Counted from the stretch's first letter, positions 12,239-24,471 are shown. The stretch: DNA of 64,000 nucleotides from Periplaneta americana (GCF_040183065.1 NC_091120.1:71946708-72010707); one strand, 5' to 3'. Numbers and translations: made by a program. Notes: generated by a model from the sequence alone, not told the origin.

Positions 12239-12811
12239 TTCCTTTATTGGATATATCTGAACAAGTATGTGCAATGGTATTACTGTGTTTCATTAGAATT
12301 ATCCATTGTTAAGCTAGTGATATAAGAACAGTGCGATGCAACTCGTTGCCATTGCTAAGCAACTGATGTTGAAATGTTGGTAATATTTTATTTGACAACT
12401 GAGCATAAACGTTCCACGCTAAAATAACGTTACGAGTGTTTACAGTTAACACATTTGCTAAATCAGTAATAATTTTCTTTGATCAAACTGTCAATACGCC
12501 GTGTTTCGTCTGTTGTAGTTATTCACGATCTGTCGTAGCGCTCAGTGTCAATTTTGTCCTGTTCTAGATCTTAAACACCATTTCGTCATTCCACGACTAT
12601 TCGTAATATCCGGGAAATTGTCTGTTAATTTCCTCTTCTTCATCGTCTTTGGCCTAAATAAATAGAATGGCAAATTCACTTGACGATAACACCAATTTTC
12701 CAAACGTGTCCTCAGTTCTAACTGCTAATATTTCACGCACCTTGACTTCCAAGTGTTCATCAAATATCGCACCTTCCGACAGCGGAAAAATTAAAATCTT
12801 TGTCTTTAATG
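12239..12811. other. Unannotated stretch
   Basis: No gene or element recognised. Confidence 0.3.
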
Positions 12812-12819
12812 CTGTACAA

Positions 12820-13001
12820 CAGTGATCGTCAGCACTCGCTCAAATGGGTAGAGTGCATGGAGGGTAAGGAAATCTGGTCCGTCGTGCACAAGGGATAGAG
12901 AAACAACATACCCGCCAGCAGCGACGATTACACGGTAGGGCTGTGTCTTGTCCGCGGGTAACAAACGCTAGCCTGAGCGTGCAGTGTTTTGATGACCCCT
13001 G
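12820..13001. mobile_element. hAT-like MITE, 182 bp, family shared with 31887-32019
   Basis: Ends CAGTGATCGTCAGCACTCGC and ...GATGACCCCTG. The flanks CTGTACAA at 12812-12819 and 13002-13009 are a perfect 8-bp target duplication. The interior motif CATACCCGCCAGCAGC and the GCGGGTAA segment are shared with the copy at 31887-32019. The 8-bp TSD and CAG termini indicate the hAT superfamily. Confidence 0.85.
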
Positions 13002-13009
13002 CTGTACAA

Positions 13010-13976
13010 TAAGGAAATTACATTCCTTACTACCTAATACGTTTCATGCAGCAGCTAAAACAAAAATAATTATTTTATGAAATACAGTTAAATTATTTAA
13101 CGATCGCAATATATACAGCTCTTTTCTAATTCATTATCTTTCCACTGTCGTTTGATTTCCCGTAATGTAGACAAGCCAATGTCCCCTGGTGTTTCTTTCT
13201 AGAAAGAAGCGATCATTGGAGAGTATTTGTTGTTTAATTATTTGTTAATAATGCCCAAAAACAACGAACTAACCCGGGGTAGAGATAATGACTGCTTACT
13301 GACGAGATTTTTTGTCCGATTTCCGGGTCCGGTTTATTAATATAGTAGTCTATTAACAATTTGACAGAAACATATCAATTAAATTGGCATATATGTATAG
13401 ATAAATCAATGTAATTACTTCTATGAAAATATGTATGATAGATGCCAGTATTACAAAGAAATGACAATAATATAGACGAATTAACATATTCCACCTTATG
13501 GTATACGTCGTATGAACTTCAATATTTTGTGATCAATGTTAAGTTACTGTGATAATTCCTAAAGTAGAAATAATAAAATGAGTGTTGCTGAACAACAATA
13601 CAAATAAAAGGCAATAAGATCGCCAAAAATATTCCACAATATGGTAAACCTTGTGTGTATTTCAATATTTTATTATTATCGATGTTAAATTATTGTTATA
13701 GTTACAAATGTATGAATTCCTAGAATAAAAACGAAAATTATAAAAAACAATAAAATTAATGCCTTCCCATATCGAAAAAACTACCCCTGCATTATCAGTT
13801 TCCTGAACTTTATTTCCTCTATTACTAACATTCATGAAGTGCTGAGAGTGAATCAAGTTACTGCACTTATGCTACATCTTAAACCTTCAGTCCTCGCACC
13901 ATAATTTGTGACACCAATATTCGCGCGGATTACACTATTGTGATCCATCTCTTTTTTGAATAAATAATTTTACGCA
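13010..13976. other. Unannotated stretch
   Basis: AT-rich; no element recognised. Confidence 0.3.
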
Positions 13977-13978
13977 TA

Positions 13979-14212
13979 GGGTAAAGGTTGGTAATATTGT
14001 GATATGAGTAATGTTGTAATAGTTCTTTTTGAGAATTTATTAGCACGTTATTGAGCGAGAGTTTCAGTTTTTTGTGTCAACGTATTAAGGGAATGTCCGT
14101 GGACAAGTTTCTGCACAAAACCGGTCCTTCTCTCGCTCAGTAAATTTGTAATAAATTCTCAAAAAGTACTATCATAATATTACTCGCACCACAATATTAC
14201 CAACCTTTACCC
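13979..14212. mobile_element. TA-flanked MITE with ~80-bp terminal inverted repeats
   Basis: Starts GGGTAAAGGTTGGTAATATT and ends with its complement. The arms share TTTTTGAGAATTTATTA and GAGCGAGAG, about 80 bp with scattered mismatches. TA dinucleotides lie on both sides (13977-13978 and 14213-14214). A TA duplication suggests mobilisation by a Tc1/mariner-type transposase. No coding capacity. Confidence 0.8.
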
Positions 14213-14298
14213 TATATTATAAATATGTAATTTTACAACATATACGTATATAATAGTAACATTACTTTATTCACTCTATTAAACTGTTTGTGGTATAA

Positions 14299-14750
14299 CA
14301 GTGTAACCACAGTCTAGTATATGAAGAGTCCACTGCAAGAATGATGGATGTCATTTGGAATACATTTTGCAGGAGAAGCAATTGAAAGTTTGAAATGCTT
14401 AGCGCTCAAAGCTTAACTGTGATTTTCCGATCATTACTGGACAATGACTATCAGTGTTAATGCCATATAACTCTCTATGTACATTCTATATGTCTTAAGC
14501 TATGCATTGACAGTCTTGGTTCATTTTCGACAAGAAAGTGACATCCATCATTCTTGCAGTGGACTCTTCATATACAGTCACGAAGCTTGAGTTGTGAGGA
14601 TGCTAGGAACAATAGATTGTGCCGGTACTATTTCGCATTGTCGGTAATGAGGCGATATTAGCGATACTATTGGTTAGCAACTATCTATGGATGCATATTT
14701 ACTACGTATTGAGCTTCGTAACTTTATATACTTGACTGTGGTGTAACTGT
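14299..14750. mobile_element. Outer MITE interrupted by another MITE
   Basis: The left segment CCACAGTCTAGTATA...CGAAGCTTGAG and the reverse complement of the right segment (CCACAGTCAAGTATA...CGAAGCTCAAT) are inverted repeats. The left arm is split by the element at 14320-14571. Removing that insert restores an alignable arm of about 35-40 bp. The outermost bases on both sides read roughly CAGT...CCACAG. The right side is followed by TA; the left side has AA, so the outer TSD is imperfect. Confidence 0.6.
14320..14571. mobile_element. Inner nested MITE, ~252 bp
   Basis: Terminal inverted repeats of about 38 bp: ATGAAGAGTCCACTGCAAGA continuing GAATGATGGATGTCA, mirrored at 14533-14571. TA lies at both junctions. 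It sits within the left arm of the element at 14299-14750, so it inserted later. No coding potential. Confidence 0.75.
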
Positions 14751-14751
14751 A

Positions 14752-16038
14752 CTATTGAACTTTAAAATTTAAATGAACGACATCAATAAAATATAATGGG
14801 TGTTTTTATTATGAAAACAATTTAATTAAAACAAATTTGTTATTATTGTTATCATATGAGCTTAATTGTTAGTTATTATGAACTACAAACTGGAGTTATA
14901 GTTTTCTAATCCTAAAATTTAAGTCACTATTGAGTTCAAGTAGTCTACGTGTCTGTTTCATACGAGAAGAAATCACTTTTCTGTTTTACTAAGTATGTCC
15001 ACGTAATTGCAGGATAAAATACCCACTGCAAAAATAGAAAACAAGTGTAAAATTGCTTATGAACGGCTAATAAGAATAAATCAAATTACAAGTAAGGAAA
15101 TCGAAAATATGCTCTTGCATTCTCACAATTGTAATCCTCTCTGAAAACATAATATATTACCTACCACACAGAAAAGAGTCATAATTATATCCAAACACTC
15201 TAGACATCAAGACTACTTGAACTGTAACAGGAAGGTACTGAAAATTTCACGCTATCAGTAGTGAAAGCTGAGATGTGATGACGTAATAAACAACAGTGGA
15301 TTACAAATGTATGCCGCGCGAGTGCTGGAGTATAATTCTGGACAATTGCATCTTCCTTTTATATGAAAACATTGGTGGCTGGCCTTGTGAACTTAACCAT
15401 CTATAACGACCCCAACTTCGTCCTTCATTTTGCTCACCTGAAGCCGAAAGAAGAACTGCAGTACAACCACCGCCAGAAAGTTCAAGCCACATCTCTTCTG
15501 AGTTATATATTAAATTTAAGTATTGGCTCAATTAACTGACGTAGGTATTTCGAGTCTCAGAAAGCTTGTGTAAAGATATTTTGGATTTTAGGCACTGTTT
15601 TGTAAATAACAATATTGATCTCAAGGCTATGAAATATTTCTGGACATATATTTTACACTGTTTTGCTTCGACACAAATTCTTATAAAATGAAAAGATCAG
15701 AATAACAATCGTAAGAAATGATTTTAAATACGTAAATATTTATTCTGCTACAGTTTTGTCGTAAGAGCATCAATGACCATAAATTAATGCTTGCCATGAT
15801 TTAAAAGAGCTATAAGTATGGCCCGCACTCTAGGAATCAGTTGTAGTCTGTAGGTTAATTTTGAACAAAAAATTATATACTGTATGGACTAGGGTCCAAT
15901 TATTATCATTATATTTTATTTATAAAAATTCATACGTCGTAGTGTGAAAGAGTGGCCTGGATGACATTCGTGAATGCGATGCTGACAGATAAACCATTCT
16001 GCTGACACTTATCAGCACCGAGCAATATTTTGAATCGT
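14752..16038. other. Unannotated stretch with one unexplained frame
   Basis: Mostly AT-rich. A minus-strand frame (15531-15301, 76 aa, with motifs ELSGGGCTAVLLSASGEQ and GRYRWLSSQGQPP) has more balanced composition than its surroundings. On that strand it contains TTCAG followed by GTGAGC, a possible splice donor. I recognise no family and do not call a gene. Confidence 0.25.
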
Positions 16039-16254
16039 GAATTGCAGAAACCCCCACATGTCCATTTCAGTAAATTTTTCAGGAAGCACAAAAAACTGAT
16101 TATCTTCGAAAGCTTTTGGTATTTTGAAGTGACTGTTATTTATTAAAGTATAATAACAAGTTCTAGTGTTTGACATAAATGAACTTTAATTTTTGTCTTT
16201 AGTATTTTCTGAAAAAAACCTGAATTGGATGGACATGTGGGGTTTCTGCAATTC
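16039..16254. mobile_element. Inverted-repeat (MITE-like) element, 216 bp
   Basis: GAATTGCAGAAACCCCCACA at the left faces TGTGGGGTTTCTGCAATTC at the right, with further pairing through ATGTCCAT. Arms are roughly 28 bp with the interior AT-rich. No clear target duplication was identified. Confidence 0.6.
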
Positions 16255-16782
16255 AAGACTAGTAATAATCATTTTATTTCTTTAAAACAATTTTTGTGTG
16301 TGGAGAAGATGGAGGACAATTTTTATCTTATAAAGAACTTTAAATGCATATTTAAGCCAAGAAATTGAAGGAAAAAGAAAAAGAATACGCATAGACACAA
16401 AAATGAAAAATTATGTACAGTCCCAGAAACAAAATTTGGGTCACCTGAATTTTGCAAGTTCGAGTTATAACATACTGCGCATGCTCAGTAAGCACTGAAA
16501 AAATTATCCATACAGATAAAATACTATCGTACATCGTACTGGGCATCTATACAGAAAAAGAAATGGCTTAAAGAAAGTTTGAGTTGCATTCCTCTGGATT
16601 TTGTTAGCAAGTATTTTCACATATAAAATCCACGTCTCAGACGCTCGACTACTAGGCCTACTGCACTTCCATAAATGCAGGTCTTAAATGCAGCGCGGTA
16701 TAGACATTTCTCACAACGTTTTTTTTTTTTTTACAGGTTAAACTTTTTCCTAATCATCTTTTGAAGTGACTTTTTCAGAATA

Positions 16783-16785
<3 letters not shown>
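16255..16785. other. Unannotated stretch
   Basis: A T-run lies at 16721-16732. Nothing else recognised. Confidence 0.3.

Positions 16786-16857
<72 letters not shown>
16786..16857. repeat. (ATT)n microsatellite
   Basis: A 72-bp trinucleotide array immediately 5' of the LINE fragment. The poly-Tyr frame across it is spurious. Confidence 0.95.
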
Positions 16858-16860
<3 letters not shown>

Positions 16861-16862
16861 TA

Positions 16863-17595
16863 TTTTATTTCCTTGTGTTCTTATAGATTTTTACCAAATT
16901 CCGATTATAACTATGAGATTAATTGCAAATATTTCAATTGCGGTAGTTTGTTCACTAGACGTCAGGATCTTGATTATTTATTTTTTTGTAAAGTCATTAA
17001 GGGTGATATTGATTGTGAATCTTTCATAAGCAATATCAGTCTTCGTATTCCTGCTAAGGGTTTAAGATTTCATAAATTGTTTTATAATAGGAATCCTAAA
17101 TCTCTCTCTTCGGTCAGCTGATGTATTAAATATGCTAATTTGCATGGATTCAACTTGGATCCATTTAATGTGTAGTATATCTTTGAGTTTTTATGTCAGT
17201 ATTATTAATAATGCCATTTGTTAAGATATGTACCATACTATTCTTGTCAATTGCATATCATTACAATACTCATATTATTCCAGGCTTCATTTTTTAATTA
17301 ACTAACTGATCTAATTTTAATAATTATTTGTCCATCTATTTGTTGCATTTGGTCAATTGATTAATGTAGACTATTCCATTATTTCAATTATCTCATTGTA
17401 CTAATTTTATAATTATTTATGCTATTCTACTCTGTTCCATTTGATCAATTATTGATGTAGACTATTATATTGTTTGTACTTCATCTCACTGCCATTTTCT
17501 GTCATTCATTCTCATCATCATTTGTTGTTTTGTTCTGTTTTGTATCGTGCTAAACTGTAATTGGCCTTGTGCTGTTGTTTTGCACGTTAATATTC

Positions 17596-17597
<2 letters not shown>
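16863..17597 (+). mobile_element. LINE 3' end (Jockey/CR1-like): RT C-terminus plus 3' UTR
   Basis: The frame 16873-17121 contains FTRRQDLDYLFFCKVIKGDI, then CESFISNISLRIPAKGLR, the familiar C-terminal tail after the reverse transcriptase of Jockey/CR1-type non-LTR retrotransposons. A frame-shifted start overlaps the microsatellite. After the stop, about 470 bp of AT-rich 3' UTR run to GCACGTTAATATTCT and then into (AAAT)n. 5'-truncated; the clade is approximate. Confidence 0.65.
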
Positions 17598-17670
<73 letters not shown>

Positions 17671-17699
17671 ATTATTATATCATCATCGTCATAATAATA

Positions 17700-17744
<45 letters not shown>

Positions 17745-17745
17745 C
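17597..17745. repeat. (AAAT)n tail followed by (AAT)n array
   Basis: (AAAT)n runs from 17597 to about 17670 directly at the LINE 3' end, and a separate (AAT)n array covers 17697-17742. The first is best read as the LINE tail, expanded. Confidence 0.9.
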
Positions 17746-17814
17746 AAAATTCTTAAAATGTAGCACAAAAAGAGAAACTTTAGGAGGTTTTAAAATAACT
17801 TAAATTGATATAAT

Positions 17815-18430
17815 GATTAAAAAAATACCAAGTTTCAAATATCTTGGATCAACTGTTAATAACAACAACACCATTAGGAAGAAATAAAAGAAAGAATTGT
17901 AATGAGAAACAAAGCATACCATGCCAACCTGCAGTTATTTAGAAGTAAATTGATATCTAAACAGTCCAAATTTAAGCTATATACTACAATAGGACCTGTA
18001 GTAACTTATGCCAACGAAACATGGGTCTTTAAAAACTCCATAAAACACAGACTACTAATTTTTGAAAGAGGAGTACTAAGAAAAATTTTTGGTCCAACTA
18101 AAATGAACGATGGTACATGGAGAATTAAATATAACAGTTAACTGAATGAGCTGATAAAGAATAGGAACATAATAAAGCATATAAAATCGCTAAGATTAGG
18201 ATGGTTTGGTCATATAAATAGAATGGAGAATAATAGACTGGTCAAAAAATATACAAATGGAAACCAATAGTTAACAGAAAGCAGCGTAGACCAAAAAATA
18301 GATGGGAGGATGATGTCCTGAATGATTTAAAATTGATGAAGGTGGAAAACTGAACAAAGAGAGTTGGAAGCCGTAAGGAATGGAAGAAAGTTGTTGAGAA
18401 GGCCAAAACTTTCACCTGAGAGTTGTAGAG

Positions 18431-18435
<5 letters not shown>
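17815..18435 (+). mobile_element. LINE fragment, RT C-terminal region, second family
   Basis: Recognisable pieces in order: PSFKYLGSTVNN-like start, a region ending ANETWVFKNSIKHRLL, FERGVLRKIFGPTKMNDGTW, SLRLGWFGHINRME, RPKNRWEDDVLNDLK and EWKKVVEKAKTF. These correspond to the thumb and C-terminal part of RT in an endonuclease-RT LINE. The frame has a stop at 17886-17888 and others after 18141, so it is inactive. An (AAT)n array follows directly at 18436. Confidence 0.75.
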
Positions 18436-18485
<50 letters not shown>

Positions 18486-18498
18486 TAATAATAATAAT
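18436..18498. repeat. (AAT)n microsatellite at LINE 3' end
   Basis: Starts within 15 bp of the end of the LINE-like sequence, consistent with an expanded retrotransposon tail. Confidence 0.9.
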
Positions 18499-18789
18499 CA
18501 CAATTTTAATTTCTTCATATATTAGGTCCACTTATTTATTAATTTAATTAAACATGGTTCAAGAAAGAATGACTATTTTTCCCAGTTATGCAATAATTTT
18601 CTGCCTTTACCATTTGGGTAACTGGACTTTTTATGAGCGTGTTACTTTTAACATGGAAAATTGATCTATTTTGGTATTTTCGATATTTTCCTTTCTTTAC
18701 GGAAATAAGAATATAAACACGTAAACTGTACCCTGGCACCGATGTTCTGATTTATCATTTAGACAATAGTACATTTAAGAAATGCACAG

Positions 18790-19012
18790 TATGCCTGACC
18801 GTGCAACGAGCGGGCCCGAGTTCAAATCCTGGTTGAGACAAGTTGCCTGCTTTAAATTTTTTTCTGGAGATTTCCCTTAACCCATTAAGAGCAAATGTTG
18901 GGTAATTTTTGACGCTGGACCCTCAAATCATTTCGCTGGCATAACTTTCACCTCATTCAGACGCTAGATAACCACATCAGTTCATAATGCGTCGTAAAAT
19001 AACCAATGATAA
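18790..19012 (+). mobile_element. tRNA-derived SINE, CGAGCGGGCCCG family
   Basis: The 5' portion contains CGAGCGGGCCCGAGTTCAAATC, with the B-box-like GAGTTCAAATCC. It is followed by GGTTGAGACAAGTTGCC and a body ending in CGTCGTAAAATAACC. The A-box part of the head is eroded. A second copy of this family lies at 45222-45430 on the other strand, sharing the head and the ACAAGTT-CCTGG-TTTTTCC body. Confidence 0.75.
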
Positions 19013-19149
19013 CAAAAAAGACAATGCACAATACAGCAATGAGTTAATTTCATAGAGATGATTTAGAATAAATTACGCTAAATATTTAGGTGAAAATAAT
19101 CTGTAATATAGTATGTTCTACGTTAATACGTATGTCTAATCCAGACAGC

Positions 19150-19790
19150 TCCCTTTGATAGAATTCCAACAAGTTTCCTAAAGGCTGTTCATGTTACCGT
19201 CAAAGATACATTGAAAGAAATACTCCATTTCCCTCTATACACGCGCGATAATATGATTTATTCTGAGGAACAATATAAAGGCCATGGCCTTTTCAGGACA
19301 TTTTGAGAAGTTTGTAGCATACGCTAAAATTTAATAAAACATAATAATATTCATGTGGTGAATTGTCAGAATTTGTTCGATGAAGTTAAAGAATCCTTAA
19401 ACAGTCTCGGCCTGTTGCAAGATGACTCTATAGGCTGCTGTATTATAATCACTAGACCTCTTAATGTTCAACATCTCAGAAGATAACTGAAAGAACAAGA
19501 ACTTAACAGATGGTACTCCTTACCTCGAAAAGGCAAAGGAGTCATCTCATTCAAAGAATTTTCACCAACTGAGTAAACAGTCCTGCGGATCTTACAAGAC
19601 GTAGATGGTCTAAAATTGACAGCTCATGTACTCGCATAGGCTATACTGTACTCGTTTTACCAGGGAGATCTCAAGAGACGCCGCCACAGTGAGACCGGAA
19701 CTACTGCACACGTCTTGGGTTTCTACCCTTTCGGAAGAGCATTTCGGAATATCCGTCACCATCGCATAAAAACGTTAAGTGCTGACACTG
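19150..19790 (+). mobile_element. Decayed R2-like LINE fragment (post-RT region)
   Basis: In-frame pieces include IPTSFLKAVHVTVKDTLKEI, DNMIYSEEQYKGHGLF, QNLFDEVKESLNSLGLLQDD, RKGKGVISFKEFSP and finally SETGTTAHVLGFYPFGRAF followed by RNIRHHRIKTL. The last block matches the post-RT CCHC/ET-AHVL-RHxxI region of R2-superclade LINEs, with some Cys replaced (RRRH, FYP). Several stops and shifts are present. It is not in rDNA here. The clade assignment comes from motif memory. Confidence 0.6.
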
Positions 19791-20150
19791 TAAGACCAAA
19801 CAAATGAGTTTATTGGTCCAAAAGCTATCTTTACCCTCAAATGTTCAAATTACTTTTCTTTTTTGTCTATCCATTCTGCAGAACTTGATGATTGACTCTT
19901 CTGACATACGTGATTAAGTTTGATTTATTGTGAAATTTTGTCATAAAAATTAGCACATGGTAGAGCTTTAAAGTGTGTTTTCACTATGAGTAAGGCCTTC
20001 CACAGTTTGAACTTTGAACTCTTATTCTATTGCTTGCTTTTTTTTTACCATGAAGAGTTTGCTAGGGGAAAAACACGTTTCATGGCAGCGTTTAATCCAG
20101 GAATTTCCTAAAAAAATCCTACCAAATGAACAATGTTCCTTATGTTTCTT
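19791..20150. other. Unannotated stretch
   Basis: No element recognised apart from possible continuation of the LINE 3' UTR. Confidence 0.3.
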
Positions 20151-20152
20151 TT

Positions 20153-20406
20153 TTAGTTGGTTATTTAATGACGCTGCATCAACAACTCGGTTATTTGGCG
20201 TTGATGGGATTGGCGATAGCGAGATGGTATTTGGAAAGATGACGTAGAGGATTCGCCAAAGGTTACCTGACATTCGTCTTACGGTTGGGGAAGACCTTGG
20301 AAAACCCCCAACCAGGTAATCAGCCCAAGCGGGAATCGAACCCACGCCCGAGTGCAACTCCGGTTCGGCAGGCAAGCGCCTCAACCGACTGAGCTACGCC
20401 GATGGC
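20153..20406 (-). mobile_element. tRNA-derived SINE, TAGCTCAGTCGG family, well preserved
   Basis: On the minus strand it begins GCCATCGGCGTAGCTCAGTC. A-box TAGCTCAGTCGG and B-box GGTTCGATTCC are both intact. The body runs through GGCTGATTACCTGG, AACCGTAAGACGAATGTCAGG and the AACTCGGTT-like 3' end to GTCATTAAATAACC. Other copies are at 46963-47224 (-), 55054-55311 (+) and a diverged one at 44344-44606 (+). Intact pol III boxes suggest this is among the younger copies. Frames of 77 and 120 codons through it are not genes. Confidence 0.9.
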
Positions 20407-22626
20407 CTTCCTCATGTTAATGTCTACGAAATTAACAATATTATTGTTGTTGGTCAATGTTTTTACTAGGTTAATTGAAATAGACAGATATTTAACGACA
20501 CTTTTTCATTTTACTCTCAATTTCACAGTGAACTACGAGGAAAAACATTATTATTATTTTTTTTTAGCGTAAAATACCTGGCAGCAACATCAACGCAAAA
20601 TATCGGGATACTTGAAGGCCCCCCCCCCCCCAAAAGGTTTCCGGGGAAACCAGTCTGTTTCTCTCTCTATTAATCTATTTTTTTTACTTCGGTCTTAGAA
20701 ACTTCAATAACAAAATTAAGCCGGCACGATAGGTCACTTCATAGTATTAAAATGGCACATCGCTTATGAAAGATTGCTGACCCCTGCATAGAACCTGAAG
20801 TTTGCACTGCGAATGGGTCACGTTCTCGAACAGCTGATGTAATTACTCACTTTATCGATTGTCGTGCGCATCGTCGCGTCTCATGGCACGCGCAGCGCTT
20901 GTGTTTTCTATTGATCCCGCTCGAGGGAGCAGTTGCGTAACGTGCCACTAGAACGCACTCCGCTAGCTGCTACTGGCAGTTGACAGTTGTGTTCGTACTT
21001 TGGTGCGGTGAATGTCCTACGGACTGTTTGTTTACTGCTGTAACGCGCGTGGAATCCAAGGTTTTATTTAGCAGCAGAATCAAGCAGTGTGAGTAGCCTA
21101 CACGTGTGATATAGTTATGTGTTGCTGAGATATAGCTTCTAGCAATTTGGGAATTCCGACATTGTGAATAGGATCTGGGCTGCGAAGTGATGAAGTGTTC
21201 AGATGAAAACGATTTGTGCACATCTGTTTTTTTTAAACATTAAGCAATTACTCTTATTGCGCGCATTATTATTTCTCTCTAGAACTTATTTACAATTACG
21301 GACTTGTAGTACACTAGTTAGGTGCCTATTATATGAGGATTTTCTCAGCCTCTGAGATGATTAATCCAGAATGGATTTTAATGAAAAAAATGAGATTGAT
21401 ATTTAATATTTATTATGTCACAGTCCAAAGAACTATCGACAAAGTCAACAATAACAGATAAAACACAAGGAAAACATTAACAATTTAAACCACAATATTA
21501 CCTAAATCTAACAATTTATCATTGTTGTGAAATGTCTTTTGAGTCAGCCAACTAGAGACAAGTAGTTTCAAGGCATTATTTTCAAGATAAAAAATTTAAG
21601 CAGCCAGCTTATTGCATATTCTAAGATCACTGATCAAGTAATAATTGTCTTTGGTAGTCTACATTTAGGAATGTCAAAGTAATTCTTCTTTCTAAGATCA
21701 TAAGAATGTGAACCAGGGGTGTATTTCAGGCCTGGCGGTTTATGATTTTCATATTCAGCCAACATAATTGCTGAACATTTTTTATTAACATTATTAGGTA
21801 TACTACAGAACCATATTTAAATTGTATCCCGAAGTATAGTATAATATACTTGCATTTGAGCACTATCTGTAACCTACAGAATTTTTTCAGCAAATTTCCT
21901 CATGTCAGTTACTTTTTTTTTTTTTTTTTTTTTGAAGTGTAGAATTACACTGAACTTTACAAATGTAAGAACAAATGTGTCAGAACTTAGAAGGTTAAGA
22001 TTATTAATTGGTAATCAAATTGCATTATTATCGTCAAATTTTGCAATTATAAAAGTATTATTTTATTCGTATTTAATCAATTTCAATTTCATAACAACCT
22101 TAATATCTAAAATCGAACCCTTGTATTTTCGTCTGACATTGTGTATTTCTAAGGAGATGATGATGATGATGATGATGACTATGACCATGACGGTGACGAC
22201 TAATGACTAATACCGGTACTACCGAAATCACAGAGTCAGGACACTTTTCTTTTTGTTTAGAAATACATCACTGCACTGCACTGGTGCGAATGACTTGTAA
22301 TAGCCTCCTTAGAATTTCTCATTTCATAGCCATACATAATTGCTTCAAAGATATATAATCCAGTTCAAGTCATACGCTTCTCTTGTATAAATAATGGTTT
22401 ACTGTGAGCCGTTGAAGACGAACCAGTGAAGTGAAAAAAGTGAAGGTATTTCAGATCTCTGAGATATTGAATCCTGAACTCCTTGGTGAAAATATATTTT
22501 ACACTAGCTTGTAAGCCTATATAAAATGTAATTACAAAAATATTGTACGTTTAGCTACACTTTCCTTTTCAATTAAAAAAAAATACTGTTCGGAAAAAAA
22601 CATCGTAGGAGGCTAGAGATATGATA
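20407..22626. other. Unannotated stretch with a CpG-rich block
   Basis: A poly-C run lies at about 20619-20631. Around 20820-21060 CpG dinucleotides become dense (GTCGTGCGCATCGTCGCGTC, ACGCGCAGCGC), unlike the AT-rich surroundings; this could be an unannotated promoter or first exon, or a GC-rich repeat. A T-run lies at 21911-21932 and a degenerate (GAT)n at 22153-22200. No coding gene recognised. Confidence 0.35.
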
Positions 22627-22627
22627 C

Positions 22628-22684
<57 letters not shown>
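22627..22684. repeat. (AAT)n microsatellite
   Basis: Pure trinucleotide array of about 58 bp. Confidence 0.95.
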
Positions 22685-22686
<2 letters not shown>

Positions 22687-24469
22687 TAATTTCAAACATT
22701 AAGACACTTACGAATAATTATACTTTGAATGTTATGTTACTCATGGTGCATAAAATGAAATTGAAAGCAAATTGCAGTATCGTTTAAGAAAAAGACGTAG
22801 ACCTACAGAATAAATATGTTAAAGTTTCAGGCCTACTATCAAGATGGGAAACTTTAAAGCAATATAAACAAAGTGTCTAATTTCGTGTGAATATTTGTAA
22901 ATTTTCGTATGAGTTCTCAACAATGATGCGACTACTAAAAATAAATTGATTTGCTTCTTGTGTTTTACATTAAAGTGCAAAATTTATCTTCTTGCTGTCG
23001 GTAATGTCTGCTTTTGAAAATAAAAAAAAAATATTGTAGGTCATACTTGTTTTAAAAATAGCTTAATGAGCTTTAAAACTTGAACTAAAAATTTGATACT
23101 GAGGTAAACTCTATTTTTAGTACCAGTTCGTTTTGTGTCGAAGCACAGACCAAGTGTCTTCGCTCGCCATCACGTAGAATCGTAAGATCATACGTTGTAT
23201 CCGCACTGCATCTCTTACTCTTGTAGCTCTAACAGACATTTTAATTTAAGAATAAGGTATAAATTTTCCGCGGTTTTAAATCAGTGATGATTTAAGTGTT
23301 TACAAACCCAGAACTATGACCGTTATATATTACAGGGAAAGCTGTTATTTATTTCGCTCAACTGACATTTCGTAATACACATAGTGTTACTCTGTATTGC
23401 AGTGGCGGGTGGATAGACTCCCAACGTCCCCGAAGTAGAGAGAAAGAGAGGAGTTTTTACCAGGATTGCTAAATACCTTATATTTCTTACTTTAATTTTT
23501 AATTTCTTACTTTTTGTTTTAAAACTCGCATTAATATGCATTATGTGTAAACTCAAGTAAATCCCGGAAAGACAAAGTATATGATTAGGGCTCGGAACTA
23601 ACATCTTTTTTTCTGAGACATCATAGATAATTCAGGATGCAATATAAACTCGTTTCACTTAAACACGAACCAATATAGCCTACTTTTATTTTGCATTTTT
23701 CTGCATTTTTTTATCTTCTATTGTATATTGGTCATTTTTACGGAAATATATTACTTTTTTTGCCGTTTTCTGCTTTTAACGGATATTTTTTTATACTGTG
23801 ATTGTAGTTCATATTTGGGAACATACTGCAGATTGCTTACACAATTTGATTGCGTCATGCAGGAATTTTCCTTATGGTTGCATCAGTCTTAACTCCTGAT
23901 CACGTGTGTTAACTGCTTCCCACCATTGAACGCAAAAGAACAAATACTGCAGCCGCAGTGCCCGCAATCAGCATTTTATTGTGCCTCACAAATGAAGACG
24001 TACAAATGCCGAAAGTGAAGTAAAATACACAAAGTTTTTTTGATATAAGTTAGTTAGTGACTGAATTTGGTGACAATGTTTTTTCCACAGATGGAAGTAG
24101 GCTATACTTTTTTATAAGTTGTATGAAATTAAAGAAAGTGCAGATGCAGCCAGATATATGGTGAAAAAGGGGACCGCAATTAAATAATTTTACACAAAAA
24201 GATTCATATAACATGGATGGCTCTTGTTCTTCATACAGTGTATGAACTTGGAGTTAACAATTTGCAAAAACGTGTAGGAAAAATTGGACAAGAAGTTGGA
24301 CAGAAAATTAAAAAGGTATTGGAAAATAACATTGGGTACCAGTAAATGTGTAAAATCGAGAAAGTTCTGCAAAGTGAAAATTTTGACTTCAATGGTTTTG
24401 GTTAAGATTTTTCACCAGGGACCTTGATTGTTTCAAGTATGCGCCCATGACGTTAGTTGAAGTAAAAGG

Positions 24470-24471
<2 letters not shown>
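22685..24471. other. Unannotated stretch with a tiny LINE match
   Basis: At about 23539-23586 the plus strand reads QVNPGKTKYMI in one frame. This matches the segment upstream of the YLGAT region of the LINE family at 25036, so it is probably a short relic of that LINE. The rest is AT-rich with no recognised content. Confidence 0.35.
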
